A stretch of 56,300 bases of DNA from Candidatus Pelagibacter communis (lineage in GTDB: Bacteria > Pseudomonadota > Alphaproteobacteria > Pelagibacterales > Pelagibacteraceae), in assembly GCA_001180065.1 (NCBI GenBank), contig CVSM01000030.1:1-56300 (forward strand), read 5' to 3'. Below the pieces are notes generated by a model that had not been told where the DNA came from, did not search any database, and saw only the letters and a program-made list of their open reading frames with translations. The translations under genes were made by a program, and so were the position numbers. Within the stretch, counting starts at the first letter, position 1. Each line of letters begins with the position of its first letter. Below are positions 18,107-27,772 of this stretch, in pieces.

Positions 18107-18542
18107 GATCCCAATCCCTTTTTTTCTTAACTGCCCTTTTATCATATTGTTTTTTCCCTTTAGCAATTGCTAGTTCAATTTTTGCTTTTCCATTTTTAAA
18201 ATACATCTTTGTAGGAACTATTGTAAAACCATCTCTTTGCATCTTACCAATTAGTTTATTTATTTCTTTTTTATTAAGAAGAAGTTTTCTTTCATCTAAA
18301 GGTTTATGATTTGAAAAACTGGCTTGTTTATATGACGATATATGTGAATTTATCAAAATAATTTCTCCTTTTTTTTCTATAGCATAAGCGTCTGCAATAT
18401 TTACTTTACCACTTCTTATTGATTTGATTTCAGAACCTTTTAATACTATACCTGCCTCTAAAGTATTTTCAAAAAAATAATTAAAACTAGCTTTTCTATT
18501 GTAACAAATTATTTTAAAACCAGAATTGGTTTTCTTTTTCAT
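18072..18542 (-). CDS. smpB: SsrA-binding protein SmpB
   Basis: Partner of tmRNA in rescuing stalled ribosomes. The 156 residues contain the OB-fold core: [33 protein letters not shown], and [20 protein letters not shown]. The positively charged C-terminal tail [16 protein letters not shown] enters the ribosomal A site. Length is typical. It sits directly after dapA (one-base overlap) and overlaps the folK start. The ssrA RNA gene itself is not in the window. Confidence 0.97.
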   Translation of the reverse strand: MKKKTNSGFKIICYNRKASFNYFFENTLEAGIVLKGSEIKSIRSGKVNIADAYAIEKKGEIILINSHISSYKQASFSNHKPLDERKLLLNKKEINKLIGKMQRDGFTIVPTKMYFKNGKAKIELAIAKGKKQYDKRAVKKKRDWDRDKSRYIRKSS

Positions 18543-19423
18543 TAAATTAATTTTGCAGATTGCAAAGCTTTTTTGATAATATTTTTAGTTTCCTCAGATA
18601 CTTTAACCATCGGAAGTCTTACATCATCTTCACACAAATTTAGCAATTTAGCAGCATATTTTACTGGACTTGGATTACTTTCAACAAACATTGAGTGATG
18701 TAATGGTTGTAAAATTTTATTTAAATTTTCAGCTTCAGACTGAGATTTTTCATCTTTCATTAAAGAAAATTTTTGAAATTCAGCACAAAGCTTTGGTGCT
18801 ATATTTGCAGTTACGCTTATGGTACCTACCCCTCCTCTTCTATTGAAATCCAAAGCATTATCATCATTACCAGTTAGTTGGATAAAATCTTTCCCTAATT
18901 TTTCTAAAGTAAGATTTACTCTATTAAGGTCTCCTGTAGCATCTTTTACTCCAACAATATTTTTTAATTCATAAAGTCTTGCCATTGTGTCAACATTCAT
19001 ATCTATTACAGATCTACTCGGAATGTTGTATATAATTATAGGTATTCCACATTTATCATTAATTGACTTGTAGTGTTGGTAAAGACCTTCTTGAGTAGGT
19101 TTGTTATAATAGGGTGTTACTATCAAAGCTGCATTTGCACCCATTTTTTCTGCATGTGTAGTGAGTGAAATAGCCTCCTCAGTAGAATTTGATCCTGTGC
19201 CTGCAATAACTGGTAATTTACCCTTGCTTTCCTTAACACATAAATCTATTACCCGCTGATGTTCATCATGGTTTAAAGTTGGCGACTCACCTGTAGTACC
19301 GGCTGGTACAAGACCATTTGTTCCATTTTCAATATGAAAGTGAATTAACTTAATGTAAGAGACTTCATCAAGTTTTTTATCTTTAAATGGGGTGACTAAA
19401 GCAACATTTGAACCTTTAAACAT
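18542..19423 (-). CDS. dapA: 4-hydroxy-tetrahydrodipicolinate synthase
   Basis: Condenses pyruvate with aspartate semialdehyde, the first committed step to diaminopimelate and lysine, needed for peptidoglycan. The 293-residue barrel shows [17 protein letters not shown] at the N terminus, the pyruvate site [16 protein letters not shown], the tyrosine region [17 protein letters not shown], and the Schiff-base lysine in [12 protein letters not shown]. It is the first gene of the long minus operon ending with recO, and is divergent from the lytic transglycosylase gene across 42 nt. Confidence 0.97.
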   Translation of the reverse strand: MFKGSNVALVTPFKDKKLDEVSYIKLIHFHIENGTNGLVPAGTTGESPTLNHDEHQRVIDLCVKESKGKLPVIAGTGSNSTEEAISLTTHAEKMGANAALIVTPYYNKPTQEGLYQHYKSINDKCGIPIIIYNIPSRSVIDMNVDTMARLYELKNIVGVKDATGDLNRVNLTLEKLGKDFIQLTGNDDNALDFNRRGGVGTISVTANIAPKLCAEFQKFSLMKDEKSQSEAENLNKILQPLHHSMFVESNPSPVKYAAKLLNLCEDDVRLPMVKVSEETKNIIKKALQSAKLI

Positions 19424-19465
19424 AAATACTTATAACATAGATTATAGATTCATATAATAAAGATT
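19424..19465. promoter_or_regulatory. Divergent dapA/slt promoter region with back-to-back TATAAT boxes
   Basis: The 42-nt spacer carries TATAAT on the plus strand at 19453-19458, 7 nt before the transglycosylase ATG at 19466. It also carries TATAAT on the minus strand at 19441-19446, 17 nt before the dapA ATG. Neither has a good -35 hexamer, and both -35 regions would fall in or beside the opposite gene. The plus-strand box predicts a nearly leaderless slt mRNA. AT-rich DNA makes such hexamers common. Confidence 0.35.
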
Positions 19466-21676
19466 ATGCTTAAAAAATTATTATTTTTTATGGTTTTGTC
19501 CTTATTGTCAATTTTGACAATTAGTTACTCTTCAGCGCAAATTTTGCCCATTAAAAAACCTGAATTATCAACAGAGGAGACTCAAAAAAAATTACTCGTA
19601 GACGTTTTAAAACCTCTTCCAAAACCAATTAAAAAAAAAGAAATTGAGGAAAAAAAAGAAATAATTGTTACAAAAGTGAAAGAACAAAGTGGTCTTCTTT
19701 TACCTAAAAAAAAACCAATTATTGCTGGGTCAGTAGTTGTAAAGAATATCAAGGAGTCAAAATATTTTAGCAAAAAAGACTTTAAATTAGCAAAAAAGGC
19801 AATTTCTGAAATGAAACTAGCAAAATGGCCTAATGCAATTCAAACTGCTAAAAAAGCTAAGGATAGGTCTATTTATGACTTTATTCAATGGAGACACTTA
19901 TTAACAAAAGGAAATAAGGCTTCCTACTTCGATTATAAAAATTTTATTGATAGAAATGAAGATTATCCAAGAATTGGAAGAATAAAATACCTTTCTGAAC
20001 ATAAATTATCCACAGATACTGTATCACCAAAAAAAATCGTGCAATGGTATGGTGAAAGGGAACCTTTGAGTGGATTTGGAAAAATGATTCTAGGTGAAAG
20101 TTATATTTTTACTGGAAATAAAGAAAAAGGAATAAAACTAATTAAAAATGGATGGGTAAATGCAGAGTTAACAAAATCAGAATTAAGATTTTTTAGAAAA
20201 AAATATAAAAAATATTTGGTTGCGGAAGATTATATTAAGCGTGCAGATTATCTTGCTTGGAATAATAAATATTGGGATTTAAAAAGAATGTTAAGATATT
20301 TACCAAAAGACTATGAACTCTTGTATAACGCTAGACAATTATTAATGAGTAAATCATATGGCGTTGACAATGCTATATCAAAAGTCCCAGATAAATTTAA
20401 GAATGATGCTGGTCTAAATTACGACAGATTAAAATGGAGAAGAAAAAGAGGTAGAGTTGATAGTTCAGTTGAAATCTTATTAAAGATTAAGAATACAAAA
20501 GATTATCTTGTAAGACCTGAAAAATGGTGGATCGAGAGAGAAATTATTTCAAGATCTCTGATATATAAAAAAAAATATGAGTTAGCTTACAAAATTTCTA
20601 GTAATCATGGTATGATAGATGGACCTGAATTAGCTGCAGCTGAATGGATGAGTGGTTGGATTGCTTTAAGTTTTTTAAATGATCCTTTGCTAGCAAAAGA
20701 ACATTTTGAAAAATTTTATAATAATGTTGGATATCCTATTAGTATAGCCCGTGGTGCATATTGGCTTGGAAGAACCTATAAAGAATTAAATAATAATGAA
20801 TTGGCAAAAAAATGGTTTGAAGAAGCGTCAAATTATTTAACAACTTACTACGGACAGTTAGCCCATATGGAAATAAATCCAAATACAAATTTTGAGCTTA
20901 CAAAAGATAAGGAGGTGAATAAAGAATATAGAGATTATTTTCAAAAAAAAGAAATTGTTAAAATGATTTATTTATTAGATGAACTAGATGAAGATAAATA
21001 CGCTAAATATATGTTAAGACATCTGGCTAATGATAATGTTGAAAATGGAAGTGAGATTCTTGCTGCTGAACTTGCTACAGATATTGAAAGGTTTGATTTT
21101 GCTATACAAATTTCCAAAATCGCATCCTATGAAAAAAGATTTCATAATAAATTCAACTACCCAATTATAAGCACTCCTAATTATATCAACGGTAGAAAAA
21201 TTCCTGAGACTGCATTTATTCTATCGATAATTAGACAAGAAAGTGAATTTGACATAAGCGCTAATAGTCACGCTGGTGCAAAAGGTTTAATGCAATTAAT
21301 GCCTTACACAGCTAAACTAGTTGCTAAACAAGCAAATCTTCCTTACACTAAATCTAGATTAACAACTGATCCTGAATATAATATTAATCTAGGTTCACAT
21401 TATATTGCTGGATTGATATTAGAATATGATGGAGCATATCCATTTGCTATTGCAGCCTATAACGCAGGACCAAAAAGAGTAAGATATTGGAAAAAATTAA
21501 ATAAAGATCCTCAAAAAAAACAAATCAATTATGTCGATTGGATAGAATTAATTAAATTTAAGGAAACTAGAAATTATGTTCAAAGAGTTTTAGAAAATTA
21601 TAACGTTTATAGATATATTTTAGAGCAAAAACCAATACCTTTGAAAGACTTCTTTAAAGATAATCCTTTGTTTTAA
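19466..21676 (+). CDS. slt: Soluble lytic murein transglycosylase (Slt type)
   Basis: Periplasmic enzyme that cleaves peptidoglycan glycan strands, forming 1,6-anhydro ends. Of 736 residues, about 1-25 are a signal peptide (ILTISYSSAQ). Then comes a Lys/Pro-rich linker to about 75 with LPIKKP, LPKPIKKK and LLPKKKP repeats. A long helical superhelix domain follows, and the catalytic SLT domain begins at about 581. Glu592 in IRQESEFD is the expected catalytic acid; HAGAKGLMQLMP and AIAAYNAGP complete the motifs. It is divergent from dapA, whose product is made for the same wall. Only 4 nt separate its stop from tRNA-Ser. Confidence 0.93.
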   Translation: MLKKLLFFMVLSLLSILTISYSSAQILPIKKPELSTEETQKKLLVDVLKPLPKPIKKKEIEEKKEIIVTKVKEQSGLLLPKKKPIIAGSVVVKNIKESKYFSKKDFKLAKKAISEMKLAKWPNAIQTAKKAKDRSIYDFIQWRHLLTKGNKASYFDYKNFIDRNEDYPRIGRIKYLSEHKLSTDTVSPKKIVQWYGEREPLSGFGKMILGESYIFTGNKEKGIKLIKNGWVNAELTKSELRFFRKKYKKYLVAEDYIKRADYLAWNNKYWDLKRMLRYLPKDYELLYNARQLLMSKSYGVDNAISKVPDKFKNDAGLNYDRLKWRRKRGRVDSSVEILLKIKNTKDYLVRPEKWWIEREIISRSLIYKKKYELAYKISSNHGMIDGPELAAAEWMSGWIALSFLNDPLLAKEHFEKFYNNVGYPISIARGAYWLGRTYKELNNNELAKKWFEEASNYLTTYYGQLAHMEINPNTNFELTKDKEVNKEYRDYFQKKEIVKMIYLLDELDEDKYAKYMLRHLANDNVENGSEILAAELATDIERFDFAIQISKIASYEKRFHNKFNYPIISTPNYINGRKIPETAFILSIIRQESEFDISANSHAGAKGLMQLMPYTAKLVAKQANLPYTKSRLTTDPEYNINLGSHYIAGLILEYDGAYPFAIAAYNAGPKRVRYWKKLNKDPQKKQINYVDWIELIKFKETRNYVQRVLENYNVYRYILEQKPIPLKDFFKDNPLF

Positions 21677-21680
21677 AAAG

Positions 21681-21772
21681 TGGCGGAAGAGGAGGGATTC
21701 GAACCCTCGGTACAAGTTTCCTCGCACGGTCATTTAGCAAACGACTGGTTTAAGCCTCTCACCCACTCTTCC
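21681..21772 (-). tRNA. tRNA-Ser(GCU), CCA encoded
   Basis: The minus strand folds as a class II tRNA. The acceptor GGAAGAG pairs with CTCTTCC. The anticodon stem GTCGT/ATGAC (one G-U pair) encloses the loop TTGCTAA with anticodon GCT. There is a long variable arm and a T arm with the GGTTCGAATCC loop region. The discriminator is G and the 3' CCA is encoded (21681-21683). It reads AGC/AGU codons. It is convergent with slt, 4 nt away, and shares its 5' spacer with soxB. Confidence 0.97.
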
Positions 21773-21791
21773 AGGAAATTTGTCACTTTTG

Positions 21792-21833
21792 ATTGTATTG
21801 AATAATCAATATTTATAAAGTAATTATTCAATA
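21792..21833. promoter_or_regulatory. Inverted repeat around a -10 box upstream of soxB
   Basis: TATTGAATAAT (21796-21806) and ATTATTCAATA (21823-21833) are a perfect 11-bp inverted repeat with a 16-nt centre containing TATAAA (21814-21819). The right arm ends 3 nt before the soxB ATG at 21837. TTGATT (21789-21794) or TTGTAT (21793-21798) could be the -35. On the minus strand TACAAT (21792-21797) could be the -10 of tRNA-Ser. This could be an operator for a dimeric regulator or an RNA hairpin hiding the start. A repeat of this size can also occur by chance in such AT-rich DNA. Confidence 0.35.
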
Positions 21834-21836
21834 ATT

Positions 21837-23090
21837 ATGAAAAATAAGTATTCTTTTTTTACACTATTAAAAAATGCTTTTTCTTACCATGAAAATTGGG
21901 AGAAAGCTTGGAAAGATCCTGAGCCAAAAAAAGAGTATGAGGTCGTAATTATAGGTGGTGGTGGCCATGGTTTAGCTACAGCCTATTATTTAGCAAAAAA
22001 ACATAATTTAAAAAATATTGCTGTAGTTGAAAAAGGATGGATTGGTGGTGGGAATACAGGAAGAAACACCACAATTATTAGATCTAATTATTTGTGGGAT
22101 GCAAGCGCAGGTCTTTATGATCACGCTTTAAAAATCTGGGAAGGTTTGTCTCAAGAACTTAATTATAATGTAATGTTTAGTCAAAGAGGAGTAATGAACC
22201 TTGCACATAATTTACAAGACGTAAGAGATTTGAAAAGAAGAACTCATGCGAATAGACTTAATGGTATAGATGCAGTTTATCTTAATACTGAAGAAGTCAA
22301 AAAATTTTGTCCTATTATAAATACATCTCCTGATATTCGTTATCCAGTTTTAGGAGGAACTCTTCAAAAAAGAGCTGGTACAGCTCGGCATGACGCTGTT
22401 GCATGGGGCTACGCGAGAGGTGCTGATCAAATGGGAGTTGATATAATACAAAATTGTGAAGTTAAAGGGATTAAAAGAAATGGTAATGAAGTTGAAGGAA
22501 TAGAAACAACAAAAGGTTTTATTAAAACTAAAAAAATTGGAGTAGTTGCAGCTGGACATTCTAGTGTAATTGCAAATATGGCTGGGCTCAGATTGCCTTT
22601 AGAGAGCAAACCACTTCAAGCTTTAGTATCAGAACCAGTAAAACCGATTATTGATACAGTTGTAATGTCAAACGCAGTTCATGCTTATGTAAGTCAATCA
22701 GATAAAGGTGAATTAGTTATCGGAGCAGGCACAGATGATTACATCTCTTATTCACAAAAAGGAAGTCATGAAATTGTAGAGGGAACCTTAAGCGCAATAT
22801 TAGAATTATATCCGATATTTAGTAGGATGAGAATGTTAAGACAATGGGGAGGTATTGTAGATATTTGTCCAGATGCAAGTCCGATTATTAGTAAAACAAC
22901 AATCAAAGGTTTGTATTTTAATTGTGGTTGGGGAACTGGTGGATTTAAAGCAACTCCTGGATCAGGTGATTTATTTGCTCATACAATTGCCAACGATGAA
23001 CCGCATAAATTGAATGCTGCTTTTAACATTAATAGATTTGTTAGTGGTGATCTTGTAGATGAGCACGGTGCAGCAGCTGTAGCACATTAA
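21837..23090 (+). CDS. soxB: Sarcosine oxidase, beta subunit
   Basis: FAD/FMN subunit of the heterotetrameric enzyme that oxidises sarcosine (N-methylglycine) to glycine. The 417 residues contain the dinucleotide motif [33 protein letters not shown] and the histidine region [15 protein letters not shown] follow; the latter matches the covalent FMN attachment context of known beta subunits. The C terminus has [17 protein letters not shown]. It is first in a soxB-soxD-soxA-soxG operon whose order is that of other bacteria. The substrate would come from choline, glycine betaine or dimethylglycine breakdown, or from external sarcosine. Confidence 0.97.
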   Translation: MKNKYSFFTLLKNAFSYHENWEKAWKDPEPKKEYEVVIIGGGGHGLATAYYLAKKHNLKNIAVVEKGWIGGGNTGRNTTIIRSNYLWDASAGLYDHALKIWEGLSQELNYNVMFSQRGVMNLAHNLQDVRDLKRRTHANRLNGIDAVYLNTEEVKKFCPIINTSPDIRYPVLGGTLQKRAGTARHDAVAWGYARGADQMGVDIIQNCEVKGIKRNGNEVEGIETTKGFIKTKKIGVVAAGHSSVIANMAGLRLPLESKPLQALVSEPVKPIIDTVVMSNAVHAYVSQSDKGELVIGAGTDDYISYSQKGSHEIVEGTLSAILELYPIFSRMRMLRQWGGIVDICPDASPIISKTTIKGLYFNCGWGTGGFKATPGSGDLFAHTIANDEPHKLNAAFNINRFVSGDLVDEHGAAAVAH

Positions 23091-23365
23091 TGTTTGTAAT
23101 AAATTGTCCATACTGTGGTGAAAGAGAACAAAGCGAATTCAAAGCTGGTGGTGAAGCACACATTGTCAGACCTAAACAACCAACTGAATTAAGTGATGAT
23201 CAGTGGGCTGAATACTTGTTTATGAGAAAAAATATAAAAGGTGTACAATTTGAAAGATGGGTCCATACACATGGATGTAGAAAATGGTTTAATATGGTTA
23301 GAGATACATCAAACGACGAAATAAAAGCTGTTTATAAAATGGGTGAAAAACCACCAACTAAATAA
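23090..23365 (+). CDS. soxD: Sarcosine oxidase, delta subunit
   Basis: A 91-residue zinc-binding subunit that bridges the complex. The N-terminal INCPYCGEREQSEF carries the CxxC pair, and VHTHGCRKWFNMVRDT carries the downstream His/Cys ligands. RPKQPTELSDDQWAEYLFMR is the conserved core. Length is normal. The start codon shares its first base with the soxB stop, and soxA follows after 3 nt, so the subunits are probably translated in step. Confidence 0.96.
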   Translation: MFVINCPYCGEREQSEFKAGGEAHIVRPKQPTELSDDQWAEYLFMRKNIKGVQFERWVHTHGCRKWFNMVRDTSNDEIKAVYKMGEKPPTK

Positions 23366-23368
23366 TCG

Positions 23369-26300
23369 ATGACAAAAAATTTAAGAGTTAAAACCAGTAA
23401 ATTTATTGATGAAACATATAAAATTTCATTTAAGTTTAATGGAAAAACTTATTACGGATTTAAAGGGGATACACTAGCATCTGCTCTTTTAGCAAATGAT
23501 ATACATTTAGTGGGGAGAAGTTTTAAGTATCACAGACCACGAGGAATAATGTCAGCTGGTTCTGAAGAACCTAACGCAATTGTACAACTACATAATAATT
23601 CATCAAGAACTGAGCCAAATGTGAGAGCAACTGAAATAGAAATTTATGAGGGATTAGAGGCTACAAGTCAAAATTGTTGGCCTAGTGTAAATTTCGATAT
23701 CGGTGGTATTAATAATTTTTTAAGTCCAATTTTACCTGCTGGTTTTTATTATAAAACTTTTATGTGGCCAGCAAGTTTTTGGGAAAAATACGAGTACTTT
23801 ATTAGAAAATCTGCAGGATTAGGTAAATCACCGACTGAAGCAGATCCAGATGTATACGAACATAAATACATTCATTGTGATGTTTTAATTATTGGGGCTG
23901 GAATTTCAGGAATAATGGCTGCAAAAACTTCTGCAAAGAATGGTTTTAAAACATTATTAGTTGATGAGAAACATTATCTAGGAGGTTCAACTATTTACCA
24001 AAATTCAGATCATTACAAAATTAATAATCAAGTTTCAAGTTCTTGGTTAGAAAAAGAAATTAATGAAATCAAAAAAATCGAAAATTTAGAAATTAAAACT
24101 AGAACTAGTGTAGCTGCATTTCATGGATATAATTTCCTATTAGCTCGAGAAAATTTAACAGATCATTTGCCTGTAGATCAAAGAAATAATAAAACTCGTC
24201 AAAGGTTACTTAAAATAAGAGCCAAAAAAGTCATAACAGCTACTGGATCTCTAGAGAGACCACTAATATTTAATAACAATGATCGACCAGGTATTTTACT
24301 TTGTTCCGCGATTAATAAATATGCAAATCTATTTGGTGTAGCATGTGGAGAAAAAAATATTCTTTTTACAAATAATGATACGGCTTATGAAACTGCTATT
24401 AATTTATTTAATAAAGGAATTAATGTTGAGGCAATTATTGATAATAGAGAAGAAATTGACTCAAAATTAATTAAAGATGCTGAAAAATATAATATTAAGA
24501 TTTATAAAGGATATACTGTAGTTAACACATCTGGTTACAAAAGAATTAATAAAGTTTCAATAATGCAACTTTCAAAAGATGGTCAAAAAGTTGTTGGTTC
24601 GAAAACATCTATTGCATGCGATTGTCTTGGGATTTCAGGTGGTTGGACTCCAGCAGTACATCTTTTTACTCAATCAGGTGGTAAATTAAAATTTAGGGAT
24701 GAAGATCAAGTTTTTATTCCTGATATATATCCATCCGACCAAATCAGTATAGGCTCATGTAATGGTGATTTTACTTTAGACGAAATATTAGTAGATTTAC
24801 CTAAAACTCTCAAAAAATTTTTAAATCTTAAGATAACAGATTACGAAAATCTTGAAGTTAAATCCTCATTTAATAAATCAAAAAGAAATATTTGGTTACT
24901 TCCTTCTGATAAAGCGATTGGAAAAACAAAATCTTTTGTTGATTATCAAAACGATGCTACTGCAAAAGATATTAAATTAGCATTAAGAGAAGGTTTTAGA
25001 TCAATTGAACATGTCAAAAGATACACTACTACCGGAATGGGCACCGACCAAGGTAAATTAGGTAATATGCATGCACTAGGTATTATTTCTGAAACTTCAA
25101 ATTCTAAAATGGGAGAGCTAGGTACAACAACATTTAGACCACCATATACTCCACTTACTTTTGGCACAATTGTTGGAAGGAATGTTGGTGAGTATTTTGA
25201 TGTATTTAGAAAAACGCCAATTCATGACTGGCATGTTCAAAATAAAGCTAAATTTGAAAACGTAGGTCAATGGAAAAGAGCTTGGTATTATCCAAAAGAT
25301 AATGAAAGTATGCATGATGCTGTTCAAAGAGAAAGTAAAGCTGCACGAGATAGTGCTGGTATTCTAGATGCATCTACTTTAGGTAAAATTGATATTCAAG
25401 GAACTGATGCTTCTGAATTTTTAAACAGAGTTTACACAAATGCTTGGTCTAAACTCGCTATTGGAAAATGTCGATATGGATTAATGCTTAACGAAGATGG
25501 CATGGTTTATGATGATGGTGTAACTACTAGATTAGATGAAAACCATTATATAATGACTACTACCACTGGTGGAGCTGCAACTGTTCTTGGTAAATTAGAA
25601 GATTACCTACAAACTGAGTGGCCTGAGTTAGATGTATATTTAACATCCGTAACCGATCACTACGCTACTATAAGTGTTTGTGGACCTAATAGTAAAAAGA
25701 TTGTTTCAAGGGTAATTCCTGATCTTGATTTATCAGATGAGAATTTTCCTCATATGTCTTTTAAAAATACTAAGATTGATAAAATTAAATGTAGGGTAAT
25801 GAGAATTAGTTTTACAGGCGAACATAGTTACGAGATAAATATTCAAGCTAATTATGGGAAGTCAGTATGGGAGAAATGTATGGAGGCAGGAAAAGAATTT
25901 AATATTACTCCTTATGGAACAGAAACTATGCATTTATTAAGAGCTGAAAAAGGATTTATAATAGTCGGTCAAGATACTGATGCAACAGTTACACCTATTG
26001 ATTTACAAATGGATTGGATTGTCAGTAAAAAGAAATACGATTTTATAGGAAAAAGATCTTTGTATAGATCTGATACAATAAGAGATGATAGAAAACAGTT
26101 AGTTGGTTTACTTACAGAAAACCCAGATGAAGTTTTAGAAGAAGGTGCACAAATAGTTGCTGATATAAACAAATCACCTGTTGAAATGTTAGGTCACGTT
26201 ACTTCAAGTTATTACAGTCCAAACTTAAATAAATCTATTGCTTTAGGTGTTGTTAAAGGTGGAAAAAAAATGATGGGTCAAAGATTAATTGTGCCAATGG

Positions 26301-26374
26301 AAAATAAGAAGATTAATGTAATAGTAGCTGACCCAGTGTTTTTAGATAAGGAGAATAAAAGATTAAATGCTTAA
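23369..26374 (+). CDS. soxA: Sarcosine oxidase, alpha subunit
   Basis: The 1001-residue subunit holds the NAD+ site and the tetrahydrofolate-binding aminomethyltransferase-like half. The N-terminal region (about 1-110) has FKGDTLASALLANDI and GRSFKYHRPRGIMSAG. A Rossmann domain starts at about 170 with CDVLIIGAGISGIMAAKT. The C-terminal 400 residues resemble GcvT, with GILDASTLGKIDIQG, FTGEHSYEINI and LRAEKGFIIVGQDTD. It channels formaldehyde to THF, giving methylene-THF. It overlaps soxG by 8 nt. Confidence 0.97.
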   Translation: MTKNLRVKTSKFIDETYKISFKFNGKTYYGFKGDTLASALLANDIHLVGRSFKYHRPRGIMSAGSEEPNAIVQLHNNSSRTEPNVRATEIEIYEGLEATSQNCWPSVNFDIGGINNFLSPILPAGFYYKTFMWPASFWEKYEYFIRKSAGLGKSPTEADPDVYEHKYIHCDVLIIGAGISGIMAAKTSAKNGFKTLLVDEKHYLGGSTIYQNSDHYKINNQVSSSWLEKEINEIKKIENLEIKTRTSVAAFHGYNFLLARENLTDHLPVDQRNNKTRQRLLKIRAKKVITATGSLERPLIFNNNDRPGILLCSAINKYANLFGVACGEKNILFTNNDTAYETAINLFNKGINVEAIIDNREEIDSKLIKDAEKYNIKIYKGYTVVNTSGYKRINKVSIMQLSKDGQKVVGSKTSIACDCLGISGGWTPAVHLFTQSGGKLKFRDEDQVFIPDIYPSDQISIGSCNGDFTLDEILVDLPKTLKKFLNLKITDYENLEVKSSFNKSKRNIWLLPSDKAIGKTKSFVDYQNDATAKDIKLALREGFRSIEHVKRYTTTGMGTDQGKLGNMHALGIISETSNSKMGELGTTTFRPPYTPLTFGTIVGRNVGEYFDVFRKTPIHDWHVQNKAKFENVGQWKRAWYYPKDNESMHDAVQRESKAARDSAGILDASTLGKIDIQGTDASEFLNRVYTNAWSKLAIGKCRYGLMLNEDGMVYDDGVTTRLDENHYIMTTTTGGAATVLGKLEDYLQTEWPELDVYLTSVTDHYATISVCGPNSKKIVSRVIPDLDLSDENFPHMSFKNTKIDKIKCRVMRISFTGEHSYEINIQANYGKSVWEKCMEAGKEFNITPYGTETMHLLRAEKGFIIVGQDTDATVTPIDLQMDWIVSKKKYDFIGKRSLYRSDTIRDDRKQLVGLLTENPDEVLEEGAQIVADINKSPVEMLGHVTSSYYSPNLNKSIALGVVKGGKKMMGQRLIVPMENKKINVIVADPVFLDKENKRLNA

Positions 26375-26930
26375 TTATTCAAATGTAATAACTAAAGAAA
26401 ATTCATACTCGGGTATACAAATGAAAGAAATAAGGCCTGTTATGAAATTAATAATAAGAGGAAAAAAAAGAGAATTTTTATCAGCTATTGGTAAATCATT
26501 AAATTTATTGTTACCGACTGAAGCTAATACATCCTCAAGTAGTGAAAAATTAACGGCTCTTTGGCTTAGTCCTGATGAGTGGTTGGTTTACTCAAATGAA
26601 ATTTCCAATCCTGATAATAATAATTATGAAACTGAAAATTTACTTAACAAAAATATATCTAAAGTGAACTTAGGAGCTGTGACAGATGTTACAGATCAAT
26701 TTGTTTTAATAAATATTAAAGGTGATAAAATTTTTGATTTATTTGAGACTGGATCACCATTTAATTTTAATGATTTTAGAAGAAAAAAAGGCTCTACAAC
26801 TCAAACAATTCTCGCAAAAATTGATGTAATAATACATAATCAAAATCAAAATGAAGTAAATCTTTTCGTAAGACGCTCATTTTCACAACATTTATTCTCA
26901 TGGATGAGTGATAGTGCGTCAAGATTATAG
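26367..26930 (+). CDS. soxG: Sarcosine oxidase, gamma subunit
   Basis: A 187-residue subunit that contacts the folate half of the alpha subunit and is itself GcvT-like. Seen: ALWLSPDEWLVYSNE, matching the WLxPDEWL pattern of SoxG, then VTDVTDQFVLINIKG and FVRRSFSQHLFSWMSDSASR at the C terminus. Its start lies 8 nt inside the alpha gene, so translation is coupled. It completes the four-gene operon. The next gene, a transporter binding protein, starts 34 nt later. Confidence 0.93.
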   Translation: MLNYSNVITKENSYSGIQMKEIRPVMKLIIRGKKREFLSAIGKSLNLLLPTEANTSSSSEKLTALWLSPDEWLVYSNEISNPDNNNYETENLLNKNISKVNLGAVTDVTDQFVLINIKGDKIFDLFETGSPFNFNDFRRKKGSTTQTILAKIDVIIHNQNQNEVNLFVRRSFSQHLFSWMSDSASRL

Positions 26931-26964
26931 TCTCATTTAAATTTTAAATAAGTTACAAGTAATA

Positions 26965-27732
26965 ATGAAAAAAATATTACTTATAGCATTATTTGCTTTT
27001 TTACCCTTTTCTTTAAATGCAGAATCGAATTTAGACAAAATTTTATCATCAGGAGTTTTAAAAGTTGGGACAACTGGTGATTGGGATCCCATGACAATGA
27101 AAGATCCAGCTACCAATAAATATAAAGGGTTTGATATTGATGTAATGACTGAGTTAGCAAAAGATATGGGTGTTAAAATTGAATTTGTTCCTGCAGAATG
27201 GAAAACGATTGTTTCTGGAATAACTTCAGCAAGATACGATATATCAACAAGTGTAACAAAAACACCAAAAAGAGCTGAAGTAGCTGGTTTTACAGACACT
27301 TACTATAAATATGGAACTGTTCCTTTGGTTTTAAAGAAAAATTTAAAAAAATTTCCAACATGGGACTCATTAAATAATTCGAAAGTAATAATTGCTACTA
27401 CTCTAGGTACTTCACAAGAAGAAAAAGCAAAAGAATTTTTTCCAAAATCAAAATTAAATTCAGTTGAAGCACCTGCTAGAGATTTTCAAGAAGTTTTAGC
27501 CGGAAGAGCTGATGGAAATATTACAAGTTCCACTGAAGCAAATAAATTAGTGATCAAATACCCACAATTAGCGATAGTTCCTGATGGAGAGAAAAATCCT
27601 GCTTTCTTAGCAATGATGGTTCCAAAAGGCGACGATAAATGGAACAACTATATGAATGACTGGATCAAGAAGAAAAAGTCATCAGGCTTCTTCACTAAGT
27701 TATTAGCTAAATATAATTTAAAAAGCCTATAA
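26965..27732 (+). CDS. Periplasmic amino-acid-type ABC transporter substrate-binding protein
   Basis: A 255-residue family 3 solute-binding protein. The signal peptide is about residues 1-20 ([15 protein letters not shown]). The mature start [20 protein letters not shown], then [19 protein letters not shown] and [19 protein letters not shown], resemble the polar amino acid / cyclohexadienyl-dehydratase-like branch. Ligand-contact positions fit a small zwitterion, but the ligand cannot be named; nearness to sarcosine oxidase makes an amino or N-methyl compound plausible. A permease gene follows after 40 nt; no ATPase gene is next to it. Confidence 0.88.
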   Translation: MKKILLIALFAFLPFSLNAESNLDKILSSGVLKVGTTGDWDPMTMKDPATNKYKGFDIDVMTELAKDMGVKIEFVPAEWKTIVSGITSARYDISTSVTKTPKRAEVAGFTDTYYKYGTVPLVLKKNLKKFPTWDSLNNSKVIIATTLGTSQEEKAKEFFPKSKLNSVEAPARDFQEVLAGRADGNITSSTEANKLVIKYPQLAIVPDGEKNPAFLAMMVPKGDDKWNNYMNDWIKKKKSSGFFTKLLAKYNLKSL

Positions 27733-27772
27733 TAAATTAGTAATTAATTTTTTATTCTTTATAAACTAAAGA

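Noticed and set aside
21773-21836. Glycine or SAM riboswitch upstream of soxB
   Set aside because: The 64-nt spacer is too short for a glycine aptamer and shows no conserved aptamer core; only a simple inverted repeat is present.
26937-27299. Minus-strand frame opposite the ABC binding protein
   Set aside because: It lies entirely antisense to a clear secreted binding protein and its sequence shows no family pattern.
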